Made by a program: the position numbers and the translations under genes
Assembly (NCBI GenBank): GCA_033439255.1
Contig: CM065890.1
Location: 1,488,001 to 1,552,000 of the forward strand
DNA: 64,000 bases
Direction: 5' to 3'
From: Hericium rajendrae
Taxonomy: Eukaryota; Basidiomycota; Agaricomycetes; Russulales; Hericiaceae
Notes under the pieces: generated by a model
The model's input: the letters and a program-made list of their open reading frames with translations, nothing else
Databases searched by the model: none
What the model was told of the DNA's origin: nothing
Shown: positions 48,501 through 59,375 of the stretch, one piece after another
How positions within the stretch are numbered: position 1 is the stretch's first letter
Layout of the letters: each line of letters opens with the position of its first letter

Positions 48501-50515
48501 GCGTCTCGCTCAGTTTCCTTCTGATCGACGCCAGCCTGAAGCAACTTGTTATGCACATCCTGCAATTTTTCGGAAATTTCTGCTTCCAATAACCTAGTGT
48601 CCACCGCTCAGTTAAGCCGCACGAAACGCTGCAATGAAGCACGTACGAGATGCGCGTCCGCTCTGATTGTTGATTAACCAGTTCCTGCTTCACTTTATCG
48701 AGATCCGCCTGCAGAGACGCAACTTTCTCCTCCAGCTACCAAAATACCAGAGTCAGTGCCGTGTTTAACATGGGCCAAAATAACGCTAGACGCACTTCGG
48801 TCTTCTTTTCACTCGAGCCTGACGACTCTTCTGTGAGCGTCGCCTTCCTCCGTTCGAACTCTTCCTGCTTGTCTTTCAGCTGCGTATAAACCCTAGAGGC
48901 CGTCTTCTCTTCTCGGTTGAGCGTTTCGAGTGCTTGGCGCTCCTCAACGGCGAGCACATTGGCTTGGGCTTTCCTATGATGGTAGACCGAATAAATGAGC
49001 GATGCGTTTCACAGTTGATCAACTCCAATGGATAGCATACAGTCTGCGGTATTCTTCCAGGCTCTCTTCGCTCAAAGAAAGGTTGTTCTGCGAAGCCTGG
49101 CGCTGAGTCTCTAATAAGGTCGAAAGACGTTACGAAGATACATGGATATTCCTAAGCAGATGGACGAACCTAATGCAGCAGCAGCCTCCCTTTGAACATT
49201 CTCCAGGTCTCTTCGGAAGCCGCGTAGCTTTTCTTCCTGTTTCTCAGCATCCTTGACTACTTGTTCCTTAATACTTGAAGAGTTCTTAATCTTCTTGGAT
49301 GCGTGCGCAATCTGTGTATCCACAGCAATCAGCTCCGGTTTCTGCGAAGAGCCATAGCCATTAGCAGTGTGACATGCCTAGCAAGTTCGATGAAATCTAC
49401 CTTCGCCTCGACGGTCTTATCCGCTTTCTTGATCCTCTTTTCCTTCTGCATTACATTCGACCTCGCCTTGGCCTGTTCTGCGCGCGCGATTTTGCAAGGC
49501 CTGGTCAGTTGACTGCTGCTCCTCCCTCAGGGGAGCCAGAGCTCTGTTCTGTTCCTTGATCTCTCGAGAATTCTTCTCCAGCGCTTCCTCGATATGGAAC
49601 AGTTTGAACAACACGCGGCGTAGGATGAGTTGGTCCTGGTAGGTAGGAATCGGTGAGCATTGGCATGATAGATAGAACCAGCTCGAGTGCATACACGCTC
49701 GTGACAGAGTTGCTCGAATCTGTCTGCCTCGCCCTTCTGCTCCCTATATTGTTTGATTTCGCTAGTGATGCCGCGCCTCTTCGAAAAGTTGTGCGTCGCG
49801 TTTTCAGTCGCGCGCTCCTGCGCCTCCTTCGCTTTCTCATACTCGGCAGCAAGCTCCAGCGACCCGCTGATCTGCTCAATGAGACGCGTGAGCTCCTTCG
49901 GTGATTGCGACGCGACGGCCTCGACATCGCCCTGGAAGACGAGGAAATTCTTCGCTTTCACGAGGATTTTATGCTTGACAAGCGCCGCATTGTACGTGGT
50001 GTATGTTACCACTTTTCCATTAAGCTTGTACTCCGAAGCGCCTGTGGTTGAGATTCTGCGCGTGGTATGGGTAAACAAGTCGATGCTGGGAAACGCAGGA
50101 GACTCACGTCCGTTGGAAATGCCACTCCTTCTTGTCTTGGTCCTCGTACACCGCAAGCACCCATGCCTTCTTAGCAGTTCCCTCGCCGTCACCTTCATCG
50201 TCATCTTCGTCATCATCCATGGCTTCGGAGAACCTTCGGCAGGCTCTCGCGCTAGACGTCTCCCGCGGTAAACGAGGTCCTTCAGCTGGCTACTTCGCAG
50301 CTGCGCGCTTTTCACACCGAGAACAAACGAGATCGCATCCATGAGTTCGATTTGCCTGCTCCATTCGGACCAATGACAGAGGTGAAGTTACGGAAAGGGC
50401 CTATGGTTTGGCGTCCCCTACGGCAATGGTATGGTTTGCACATATCATCCTTTACGTATTGGCAAACTCACCGGTAAGACTTGAAGTCAGACACTTCTAT
50501 GCGAACAAGGGGCAT
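45546..50515 (-). CDS. SMC1: Cohesin subunit SMC1 (Psm1)
   Basis: ATPase arm of the cohesin ring that holds sister chromatids together. The start at 50515 ([15 protein letters not shown]) is the canonical SMC1 opening. Walker A follows across an intron: [20 protein letters not shown], then [20 protein letters not shown]. Long coiled coils flank the hinge, which is recognisable by [19 protein letters not shown] and [19 protein letters not shown]. Towards the end come the signature motif [20 protein letters not shown] and Walker [21 protein letters not shown]. It ends LTQYDE at 45546. About 1,240 residues, as expected. Two single-base deletions break coiled-coil frames, near 46939 (an A run) and near 47676 (a G pair); both look like base errors. 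Two ACGCGT sites lie upstream of the start. Confidence 0.95.
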
Positions 50516-51524
50516 GATGAGAGTTCACAGCAAGCAGAATGCCTGCTCAGTGCCGCACTTGATGGTGTCGAGCTAAGGGAGAGACAGGGAGACGCGGTGT
50601 GAGCGTGATGTCACGCGTTTGATGGTGTCGTCTCACAAGCTAAGCGTCCTCGAACAAACAAACGCCTTATTAGGATAAAATTTCTATTTTGGCTGGCAAT
50701 GACCTCAGTCGTGATCTCATGTTGTGAGCGTGATGTCGAACTCGAACTCGTTATCGAATTGAGGCACGTGAAGACGCGTCTCACGAAAATGCGGGGAAAT
50801 GAGCCATTTAAATCCTTCCAAGCTCTCCCTGCCATTTGCTCTCGTGTCCTATTTACATGGATAACACAGCAGGTATCAACTCGAGCAATTACCATACCCC
50901 GGTGATCACTGTTAACAATCTTTATTCACGCCGAGTTATCCTAGTGCATCCGTCTGATTCCGGACTGCAGAATTTTGGCAGAATTAGTATCGAGCCATCT
51001 GTTCTCAGCTTCTCTGCGTGCTTGATTGGTTACAGATGAGTAGATGCACACATCTTCCTGAAGATCCTTCATCCTCTATTTTTGCGCAGGTTAGGTTCTC
51101 ACTGGACCGGCGGGAGCGCTGAAGCGGGGGCAGTGGCAACCAGGCTTCGCTGGGATACACGTCTGCATGATTCCAACCAAGAAAGCTAGGAAATACACGC
51201 TGGAGAACTCTTGTCGCTATTCGGAGCCGATGACCCAATGAATGACTGTCGCTACGCGGGTTCTTGGAAATCCCAAACGGCATGGTTTTTCACCACAGGA
51301 AGACTCGGCCACGCAGAAAGAATTTCCTGGTCGAGTCTAGTGCATCATGTCATACTATTAATGAGCATAAGATAAATTGAGCTGTGCCTACGATGTCAGA
51401 AGACGCGTGCACGATAGCTACGGAGGCATACCAATGTTAACTCACGCTGGCAAGGACAAGCGCAATAACAAATTTCTATGTGCAGACACGTACAATATAA
51501 TGCACCGAACCTGGCACAACAAAT
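50516..51524. promoter_or_regulatory. SMC1 promoter and start of the SDR duplication
   Basis: ACGCGT at 50613-50618 and 50774-50779 sit 98 and 259 bases upstream of the SMC1 ATG. In yeasts cohesin genes are induced at G1/S through this motif. From about 51225 to 51525 the DNA is clearly similar to 59965-60250, marking the edge of the tandem SDR duplication unit. No gene seen. Confidence 0.45.
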
Positions 51525-52505
51525 CTACCACTCCAGCAAGCTTCCGTCATAATCGAAGAACTTCCCCGTACTCTCCAATGTCGCAGATGTCGCAACCTTC
51601 AGCTGCTGGCGCACGCTCTCCTCCGGCTCTAGTTTGCCTTCCTTCCCACCCATATCTGCCGGGCACAGCTCAGCAGCCGTCATATGGAGAAACTAAGACA
51701 AGACACGCACCTGTCTTCACCCATCCAGGGTTGATGACGTATGAAATGATATCAGGTCTTTCCTGGGCCTGCTTCGTGGCCTATCATCACAAACGACAGT
51801 ACACCCATCAACTCGGAAGCACCTGTATGAATAGAACAGCACGTATCAGCATATTCAATGCAGCTTTGCTAATGCAGTAAGCCACAACAAGTTTGCGCGA
51901 CGTCTGGCGCCCAATACTCCCAAACTCGCTGCTCACGTTCACGATAACCTTGCGCTCGGCCTTGTCAAGGAGCGGCAGATACGCCTGCGAAACGAGCATC
52001 GGGCCCACGACGTTTGTGACGAAGGTGTCGGTGACGTCTTTTGCAGTCATGGCGAACGCGGTGTCCCTGCCATGGACCTGCGCACATGTAGGCACATATA
52101 GGATCAGGCGCGGTATTTCAACTTCACGACACACGGCAGGAGAGATACGCACGATGCCGGCATTGTTCACCAGGTAGTTCAACCCGCGCGGGCCGAGGAT
52201 CTGGTCGACCTCCGACACGGATGCCTGGATGGATGCTGCATTGTCGGCATCGAGTTGAACGAGGTGCAGCCTGCCTTCTGCGGTCTTCTTCAGCTCCTGC
52301 AAGGCGGAGGCACCATTCGGATTGCGGCAGGTAGCGATGACCGTGTTCGAAGGCGAGGCGAGTAGCTGCCTGACGATTTCGAAGCCGATCCCGCGACTCG
52401 AGCTGGACAAGCAGCGTATCAGGACGAGTACGTCAATGAATAGATAGATAGATGTATAGCTCACCCGGTGATTAGCCAGGTATATGCGGTCGTCTCGACA
52501 GTCAT
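51525..52505 (-). CDS. Short-chain dehydrogenase/reductase, tandem copy 1
   Basis: A classical NAD(P)-dependent SDR of about 260 residues, substrate unknown. Start MTVETTAYTWLITG at 52505; an intron splits the nucleotide-binding motif into WLITG and SSRGIGFEIVRQLL (TGxxxGIG). NNAGI follows after RGLNYLV. A middle exon holds DTFVTNVVGPMLVSQAYLPL, the catalytic Ser in VIVNVSSEFGSIG and YCISK (YxxxK). A small exon gives ATKQAQERPDIISYVINPGW then VKT, and the last exon MGGKEGKLEPEESVRQQLKV ends FFDYDGSLLEW at 51525. All catalytic residues are present. A TATA-like TTTAAAA lies at 52571-52577. The chromovirus sits 192 bases upstream of this start, so the original promoter is cut off at that point. 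Confidence 0.88.
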
Positions 52506-52692
52506 GGCGAAGAAGATGAGAATGCAGGGATAGCAGGGACAGTTCGAAAATACAATGCATCTGTCTTCCTTTTAAAAGGCCAAGTATGGATGATTTGTGA
52601 TGAACGGGTAGATCTCCTTTACGGAGCCTCCGATAGGGCTATACATTCCCATGTCCTGAATGGAGCTCAGAAATCAGTGTCCTGATGCCTAC

Positions 52693-52697
52693 CCTTG
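52693..52697. repeat. Target-site duplication, left copy
   Basis: CCTTG directly left of the first LTR, repeated at 59799-59803 directly right of the second LTR. Five-base duplications are usual for Ty3/gypsy integrases. Confidence 0.85.
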
Positions 52698-53120
52698 TGT
52701 CAAGACTCGGTCGTAGACAGCAGAGAACCACCCAAGTCACCAGCGATGATGGGAGCGAGAGAGCAGAGAGCGACTAGCAGCGCAGTGACCTGTATTGGAG
52801 GTACAGTACGGTACAGACGAAATGGACAATCTAGGGAAATAGGCGAGCGACAGGGAGCCTATAAGTACTGGGACGACAATGGGAAAAGAACAATGGACAC
52901 CATAACAGGTCGAACAATAGAGTGAGAACAATGGTGGCCAAAAGGAGAACAATGGGAGGGAGAACAATAGGATGTCCCAAAGGGGAACAAGGGCATGGGT
53001 GAAGGATAGCCCCAGGTCATGTGAGGAAGTGAACATGTGATGGGGCTGCTGGAGCACATGACCGACGCGATGCCTTGATGGCACAGAAGAGGGCGGAGAG
53101 AAATGGAGCGATCCGTGACA
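52698..53120 (-). repeat. 3' LTR of the chromovirus
   Basis: 423 bases, TG...CA ends, about 99% identical to the other LTR at 59376-59798. It contains a cluster of GAACAAT motifs (about 52885-52970). Confidence 0.92.
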
Positions 53121-56100
53121 TCACCCCCTCTCTAAGACGCACTTTCGCCTGGAGTGCACGATGAGCATGGACGGGGTCGAGGTAGATGAGTCCACGAAGA
53201 TTGGGAGCCTTGAGTGCATGCGGATGGCGGGTGTAGAAGTCGGTGATTGCACCATGGGCATTGGAAAGGGATGTACGCGAAAGCCACTGATTTTCTGAAT
53301 CAGGGTAGCCTGCCCATTTGACGAGATATTCAATGCCGCGTTTGTTCCGGGTGAGACGAGCATCGAGGACAGACTCAACTTCGTACTCTTCCTCGCCCTC
53401 CACAAGGTCAGGTGGTGGTGCAGGGAAGTTGGGACCATGAGCATCGGTTTCCTTGTAAGGGGACAACAGGGACGTGTGGAACACCGGGTGGATACGCCAG
53501 GTGGGTGGTAGCTTCAGTCGATAAGAGACTGGGCCCAGGACGTCAGTGATTTCAAAAGGTCCCAGGCGTCGATCAGCAAGCTTAGCTTTGGGTCGCATGG
53601 TTTTGATGTTCTTGCCATCGAGCCAGACCTTGTCACCAACCTGGAAGTGGATGGTGTCGTGCATATGGTCCTGGTTGTTGCGCTTCATGAGATCAGCAGC
53701 TGTTTGAAGGCTGGCCTGGACCTCAGTGCAAAGTTGTTCGAGGTGACGGAAACGATCCTCAACGGCGGGTGTAGATGATGTGGGGTTGACAGTGGGGATG
53801 GCAGTGGGAATATAGCCGAGGAGCATTTCAAATGGAGCTCGGTTAGTGGCGCTGTGGATGCGGTGGTTGTGCGAGAACTCAGCGTAAGGGAGCCATTGGA
53901 CCCAATCATCCTGACGGTAGTTGCAGAAGGTACAAAGGAACTGCTCGAGTTCTTGATTGACGCGTTCTGACTCGCCGTCGGTCTGTGGATGATAGGCGGT
54001 GCTGAGGGAGGACTTGATACCAAGTTTGTCAAAGACGCCACGCATGACTTTGCCTGCATACTGTGGGCCACGATCAGAGATGAGGCGTTCCCAGAGGCCG
54101 TAGTTCCGATAAATCCTGTCAAAAAGGATGTCGACTGTGCCATCACTGGTAATGGTCTCTTTACAGGGAGTGAAGGAGACGTGCTTTGTAAAACGGTCGA
54201 CGACCACATTGATGGAGTCATAGCCTTGGCATTCTGGGAGTTTGACGATGAAGTCCGAGGTAATGTCTTGGAAGGGACGGGTAGGGATGGCATTGGGAAT
54301 TGTTTCAACATGAGGGCAGTGATTTTGAACCTTGGTGGCCTGGCAGGTAGCACAGCCATCAACATAATCACGAACGAAGACAGACATACCGGGCCACCAG
54401 TAGTTGCGACTGAGGAGCTCATAGGTCTTGTAGCGTCCTGGATGACCAGCCATGGGGGTGTCATGATGCAGCTTGACGATGTCCCGACGAAGGTCCTTGT
54501 CAGCAGGAATGTAGACCTTGCCACGAAAGAGGATGAGGCCATCCTCGTAGTTCCATTCTTGGAGGTTCTTGACGAGGGAGCGAGGACCATTGTTCAGGAT
54601 CACATCAAGGGCTTGAACAACCTCAATGTCCTTGGTCTTGGCATTGCGAATGCGTTGACGAAGGTCAGCATTGCCAATGGACTTGACAGCAGCTGGACAT
54701 GTAGCACGGATCTGGAAGTACTTGGGGTCGAGGAGGACACGATCGGAGTTGTCGTCGTCCACCCCCTCTCTATGGTCAGGTCGTCTCAACATGGCATCTG
54801 GCCGGTGATGAATACCGGGTTTGTGGATCAGGGTGAAGTCGAAACGAGTGAGGAAGAGAGCCCAGCGAGCTTGACGACGACTCAGCTTTTGGGCAGACTT
54901 GAAGTATTCCAGGTTCTTATGGTCGGTCCAGATCTCCACAGTATGGGGAGAACCTTCCAGGTAGTGGCGCCAGGCTTCGAGGGCACGGATGATGGCCAGG
55001 AGTTCCTTGTCATAGATGTCGTAGTTGCGTTCAGGGGCGGTGAAGGCCTTGGAGATGTAAGCAACAGGGTGCCATTGCTCGTCCTCCCCGCGCTGGGATA
55101 GGATGCCTCCTGTGGCATAGTCTGAGGCATCGACCTCAACCAGGTAGGGTTTGGACGGGTCAGGCATGATAAGGACGGGGGACGAGGTGAACGCAGCTTT
55201 AAGAGCCTCAAAGGCGTGTTGGCATTCAGCAGACCAGGCCCAAGGATGGTCTTTCTTGGTAAGGTCAAACATGGGACGAGCGACTTTGGAGAAGTCCTGG
55301 ATAAAGCGTCGATAGAAGTTGCCAAAGCCAACAAAGGACTGGACGTCCTTGATGTTACGAGGGGCAGGCCATTCAGCAATGCCGGCAACCTTGACGGGGT
55401 CCATGGCGAGCGTGTTATGGGAGACGATGAGACCGAGGAACTCAACTGAGGGCTGCTCGAACGAGCACTTCTCTGGTTTGAGGAAGAGGTCATTGTCCTG
55501 GAGGCGTTGGAGGACCTTGCGCACAAGGTTGCGATGTTCTTCGAGGGTTTCGGTGAAAATGAGGATATCGTCCATGTAGATGACGACTTTGCCCGTATCG
55601 ATGAGATCCTTGAAAAGTTCATTCATCATTCCTTGGAACGTGGCAGGGGAGTTGGTAAGACCAAAAAACATCACCAGGGGTTCAAAGAGACCGCGGTTGG
55701 TTTTGAAGGCGGCTTTCCATTCATCGCCCTCCTTGATGCGAACGTTGTTGTAACCCCAACGAACGTCCATCTTGGAGAAGACTTTGGCACCCTTGAGCTT
55801 GTCGACGAGTTCAGAGATGAGGGGCAGGGGATATTCATTCTTGATGGTGCCTTTGTTGAGGGTGCGATAGTCCTGGACGGGGCGTAGTTTTCCATCTTTT
55901 TTCTTGATAAAGAAGAAGGGACTCGCCATAGGGGATTTGGAAGGACGGATGTAGCCTTTCTTGACCTGGTCATCAAGGAATGAATCGAGGTCCTCCTGCT
56001 CAGTAGGAGCCATGGGATAGACCTTGCATGAACGGGGTTCAAAACCATCTTTCAGGTCGATGGCATGATCCCAAGGGCGACGTTCGGGGAGGCGATGGGA

Positions 56101-57123
56101 GGATTCCTCGTCAAAGACAGGTTGGAAATCCTGATACTGAGGGGGAACCATCTCAGCAAAGGACTTCTCTGCAACACGAGTGGCCACACGCTCCGCCAGT
56201 TTCTGAGCATTGGTGAAAGAGCGACGGATACGGATGGTGTGTTGATAGTCGGGGTCGTCGTCTGGTGGGGGTGGTGTGTCCCAGTCAGGGAGAACACCAG
56301 CTAGACGAAGGCCCTCTTCAACCCAGTCATCATTGACAGTAGGTCGGGGGTCATCGTCCTCGGTGAATAGACGTGCAGGGACTTTGGACAGGTGGATGCG
56401 GCGAAGGCGGACGCCTTGGACTCGGCGAGCGGGGATCACGTATTTGGGAAGTGGAGCAGCGACAAATGGTGGGGGCAGTGGGAGCAATGGAGGGGGGCAA
56501 GGTGGAGGGAGCAGTACTGCAGCAGCGCTGAAGACTGGTGGACGAGGGGCTGAGTGGCGGCGTTCAGTGCGAGTGGACAGGTTCTTGACCGGGGGTTTAT
56601 TCAGAGTGCAAGAGGGAGGGCAGCGAGTCATGTCGACACGACGAGAGACCCAATCAATTTCAGGGTTGTGTTCCTGTAACCAATCGGTCCCAAGGATAAT
56701 GTCGTAGTCACCAATGTCAACGAGATAGAACTCAGCTGTCTCCTCATGGAAGGACGTCGAGTCCTTGGCGTAAATGCGGATGTTCTGGTTGACTGAATAG
56801 CGGACCCAGCCCATGATGTTTTCGGAGTTGTCCACATTGCGAACGGGAAAGGGTTTAGGGAGTTTCTTGAGGGGGAACTGGTGTTTCTTGGCAAACTCGG
56901 GGTGCATAATGATGCCTTCTGCACCACTATCGAGAAGTGCCTCAGCGTCGATTTGTTTCTTGATCGGGGTAGTGATAATCTTGGCCTGGAGCGTAATGGA
57001 CGGTGTCTGACGGTTGGGCGTGATAGCGGACATGCACAAAGACGATGGATACGATTGCTCACAGGGGTCGGATAGTACAGAGAAGCGATTCGACGGATCA
57101 AAGAAATGTTTCTTGCCACCCAC
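53017..57123 (-). CDS. pol: Chromovirus pol polyprotein
   Basis: A single long reading frame of 1,368 codons. Domains in order: retropepsin-like protease with ALLDSGAEG near residue 60; a proline-rich spacer; reverse transcriptase with the YMDDIL core near residue 500; RNase H (LVEVDASDYATGG, then WTDHKNLEYF); integrase with a zinc-binding N-domain (YWWPGM, CATCQATK) and core DxE region; and a C-terminal chromodomain (YEVESVLDARL, YLVKWAGYPDSENQW). The chromodomain is thought to guide integration to marked chromatin. The frame runs about 100 bases into the 3' LTR, which is common in compact elements of this type. Confidence 0.95.
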   Translation of the reverse strand: MGGKKHFFDPSNRFSVLSDPCEQSYPSSLCMSAITPNRQTPSITLQAKIITTPIKKQIDAEALLDSGAEGIIMHPEFAKKHQFPLKKLPKPFPVRNVDNSENIMGWVRYSVNQNIRIYAKDSTSFHEETAEFYLVDIGDYDIILGTDWLQEHNPEIDWVSRRVDMTRCPPSCTLNKPPVKNLSTRTERRHSAPRPPVFSAAAVLLPPPCPPPLLPLPPPFVAAPLPKYVIPARRVQGVRLRRIHLSKVPARLFTEDDDPRPTVNDDWVEEGLRLAGVLPDWDTPPPPDDDPDYQHTIRIRRSFTNAQKLAERVATRVAEKSFAEMVPPQYQDFQPVFDEESSHRLPERRPWDHAIDLKDGFEPRSCKVYPMAPTEQEDLDSFLDDQVKKGYIRPSKSPMASPFFFIKKKDGKLRPVQDYRTLNKGTIKNEYPLPLISELVDKLKGAKVFSKMDVRWGYNNVRIKEGDEWKAAFKTNRGLFEPLVMFFGLTNSPATFQGMMNELFKDLIDTGKVVIYMDDILIFTETLEEHRNLVRKVLQRLQDNDLFLKPEKCSFEQPSVEFLGLIVSHNTLAMDPVKVAGIAEWPAPRNIKDVQSFVGFGNFYRRFIQDFSKVARPMFDLTKKDHPWAWSAECQHAFEALKAAFTSSPVLIMPDPSKPYLVEVDASDYATGGILSQRGEDEQWHPVAYISKAFTAPERNYDIYDKELLAIIRALEAWRHYLEGSPHTVEIWTDHKNLEYFKSAQKLSRRQARWALFLTRFDFTLIHKPGIHHRPDAMLRRPDHREGVDDDNSDRVLLDPKYFQIRATCPAAVKSIGNADLRQRIRNAKTKDIEVVQALDVILNNGPRSLVKNLQEWNYEDGLILFRGKVYIPADKDLRRDIVKLHHDTPMAGHPGRYKTYELLSRNYWWPGMSVFVRDYVDGCATCQATKVQNHCPHVETIPNAIPTRPFQDITSDFIVKLPECQGYDSINVVVDRFTKHVSFTPCKETITSDGTVDILFDRIYRNYGLWERLISDRGPQYAGKVMRGVFDKLGIKSSLSTAYHPQTDGESERVNQELEQFLCTFCNYRQDDWVQWLPYAEFSHNHRIHSATNRAPFEMLLGYIPTAIPTVNPTSSTPAVEDRFRHLEQLCTEVQASLQTAADLMKRNNQDHMHDTIHFQVGDKVWLDGKNIKTMRPKAKLADRRLGPFEITDVLGPVSYRLKLPPTWRIHPVFHTSLLSPYKETDAHGPNFPAPPPDLVEGEEEYEVESVLDARLTRNKRGIEYLVKWAGYPDSENQWLSRTSLSNAHGAITDFYTRHPHALKAPNLRGLIYLDPVHAHRALQAKVRLREGVMSRIAPFLSALFCAIKASRRSCAPAAPSHVHFLT

Positions 57124-57146
57124 GGACGACGTGACCGGGGGGCGCT

Positions 57147-58136
57147 TTAAAAACCCTCAACCATATCCTTTAATGCAGCTTTTGCCTCTTCCCTCTCTTC
57201 CTCGCTCAAGTCCTTCAACTGCGACGATAAGTCGGCGATGGACCTGTTGATGGCGGGGACAGCGAGGGCGGTGGCTGCATCTTCTGGAGCTACTCCCGGG
57301 GCAGAGCCGGTTTCTAGCGCTCGGACACGAGGGATTGGGGCACGGGGGTTGGAGTCGGCATTGAGGGGGCAGTCGCGGAAGCCATGGCCCTTCTGGCGGC
57401 AGCGGAAGCAACTGCCCTCACGCCTGAGACGCTCACAGTCAGGCTCTGAGAGTTTGGGCAGTGGGGCACCTGTAGCAGCAACTGTGCGGGATCGGCCAGT
57501 AGATGTGGACTGAGGGGAGCGAGTGCTCACCGAGGTGCGCCCAGTTGTAGGGCGGGGACTCTGGAACCGGGTGCGCATGAGGTAGGCAGCATTCCTGTCA
57601 CGGGCCCTCGCCTTCCACTCAACCAGGGTGGTGGGCGTGGGGTAGCTGCGCTGGCAATCATCCCGCAAGGCGCTGTTGAGGCCATGCAGGAACCAATCGA
57701 TCAGGGCCACATCGTTGTAGCCAGTGCGAGGAGCGAAGGACTCAAACTCGGTGATGTAGTCGACTACTGGACGCGTCCCCATCTGGAGGGTCTGGATGGC
57801 ATGGGAGGCGTCCTTGGAGTCGTCAAGGGAGGAGAAGTCCAAGTTGAAGCGAGTTCGAAGGGCGGTGAGGTTGGCGTAACGGGGAACGTGAGCTGGAGAT
57901 GTCTTTGCAGCTACGAGATCGTCGTCCTCAAGGATCTCCTCGACATGCTGGGTGGCCCACTGGCCGGCAATGGGGCCCTGGCAGAGGTCAAGAAAGAGGG
58001 AGATCTGGGCGGTATCCTCTTTATACCTGACGGAGTTGGCACGAAGGTATAAGCGAATATGCAGCTGGAATTCCTTAGACTTGGAACGATCTCCCTCAAA
58101 GGGAGCAGGTTTGACGCCGATCTCAGGGTTGGACAT
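57147..58136 (-). CDS. gag: Chromovirus gag protein
   Basis: 329 codons directly upstream of pol on the element strand. It has a capsid-like helical region (LHIRLYLRANSVRY, FNLDFSSLDDSKDASHAIQ, LIDWFLHGLNSALRDD) and one CCHC zinc knuckle, CFRCRQKGHGFRDCP, near residue 240. The close spacing of gag and pol is normal for Ty3/gypsy elements. Upstream, 58137-59375 is leader whose composition looks partly coding. Confidence 0.9.
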   Translation of the reverse strand: MSNPEIGVKPAPFEGDRSKSKEFQLHIRLYLRANSVRYKEDTAQISLFLDLCQGPIAGQWATQHVEEILEDDDLVAAKTSPAHVPRYANLTALRTRFNLDFSSLDDSKDASHAIQTLQMGTRPVVDYITEFESFAPRTGYNDVALIDWFLHGLNSALRDDCQRSYPTPTTLVEWKARARDRNAAYLMRTRFQSPRPTTGRTSVSTRSPQSTSTGRSRTVAATGAPLPKLSEPDCERLRREGSCFRCRQKGHGFRDCPLNADSNPRAPIPRVRALETGSAPGVAPEDAATALAVPAINRSIADLSSQLKDLSEEEREEAKAALKDMVEGF

Positions 58137-59375
58137 GTCGATGGACGGTTGGACAGGGGGAGCTGGGGCGATGATTGGTTTGACGTTGGCGGTGGATGTC
58201 GATGCAACAGTGGCAACGGGTGGAGCAGGTGAGGGGACTGGTACTGGGGTAGGCGTTGAAACAGGTGGTGGTAGTGGGGCCCTAAGGGTATCGAGGCGGG
58301 TAGCTTGTTGCTGAGCGAGATTCTCTATAACTGCCTGAGAGAGTGCAAGTTCTGCAGCAGTTAAGAAGAGGGTACTGGCCTGCCAAAACCACAGGTCACT
58401 TTCGTCTACGAGGCTGGGTCGCCAACCGACTACAAGCCGATTGGTGTTGGAGCGGTATGCGTAGTAGTTGTTGGTTACCGGGTTGAAGGTAATACCTGGG
58501 GGAACAACAAGTGGTGTGGTGCGAGCAGGGGGAGAATCGGCACTAGAAAGGGCAACGGTGGGAAGCGGTGGGGTAGCGGGGTGTTGACGGCGGTGTTCTG
58601 TAGCTGCGACGTCGAAGTCGTTAAGCTCGAGGTCCTCCTGGTCGTCACGATCAGCGAAGTACCACTGTGCAGGACCGTCGTCGTCCTCGTCCGGAGTGTC
58701 GAAGTCTACTCGAACGATACCGGAAAGGGTGTAGATGAAGTATTCGTCGAGCGAGGCAAAGATGCCAAGTGGGTATGGTTCAGTGGTCTGGAAACGGGGG
58801 TCGGTGGGATCAATGGTGAGGTCTAGAGGAAGTCAGCTGCGACTGGGCGACGACCAAGAGCACGAGGGTACAGGGGATCCGAGTATGGGGTTCTGAGGAA
58901 TCGGTGGCCGAGGCATTCTCTGGCCCACACAGGCTCAGGCGAGGGTTCAGGGGTGAAGAGACCTAGTGTGCAAAAGGGGAACGAGGTCGATGGTAGGATA
59001 CTTGCAGGGGATCCTCGGTTGGGTTGGCGACAGTGGTAAGCGATGTCCGAGGCACCAAACGTGAATTCTTGCAAGTCGACGTCAAAGGAAACTCGAATTC
59101 GAACGTATAAGGCAATGGAGATAGCACCTGCACGTGGTTTCCACGACCTCAATCGAAACCAAACTCCTTCGGCTTCCCAACGTTTCACCGCACAATAGCG
59201 GAGGAGGGGGATGAGTGCACTGCCCTCGATGGTGTTGGCGATGGGGAAGGGAAGATGAGGTTGATGGAATGGATGTCGAGATTCGGTGAAGATGTCGGCG
59301 GTGAAGGGTTCAAAGAAGAAAGGTATGATGGGCGATAGTAGGGAGGTGAGGCGGGTGTATGAGAGATTGTCCAGG

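Noticed and set aside
53989-55101. Plus-strand open frame of 370 codons inside the chromovirus
   Set aside because: Antisense to pol; composition is that of a shadow frame.
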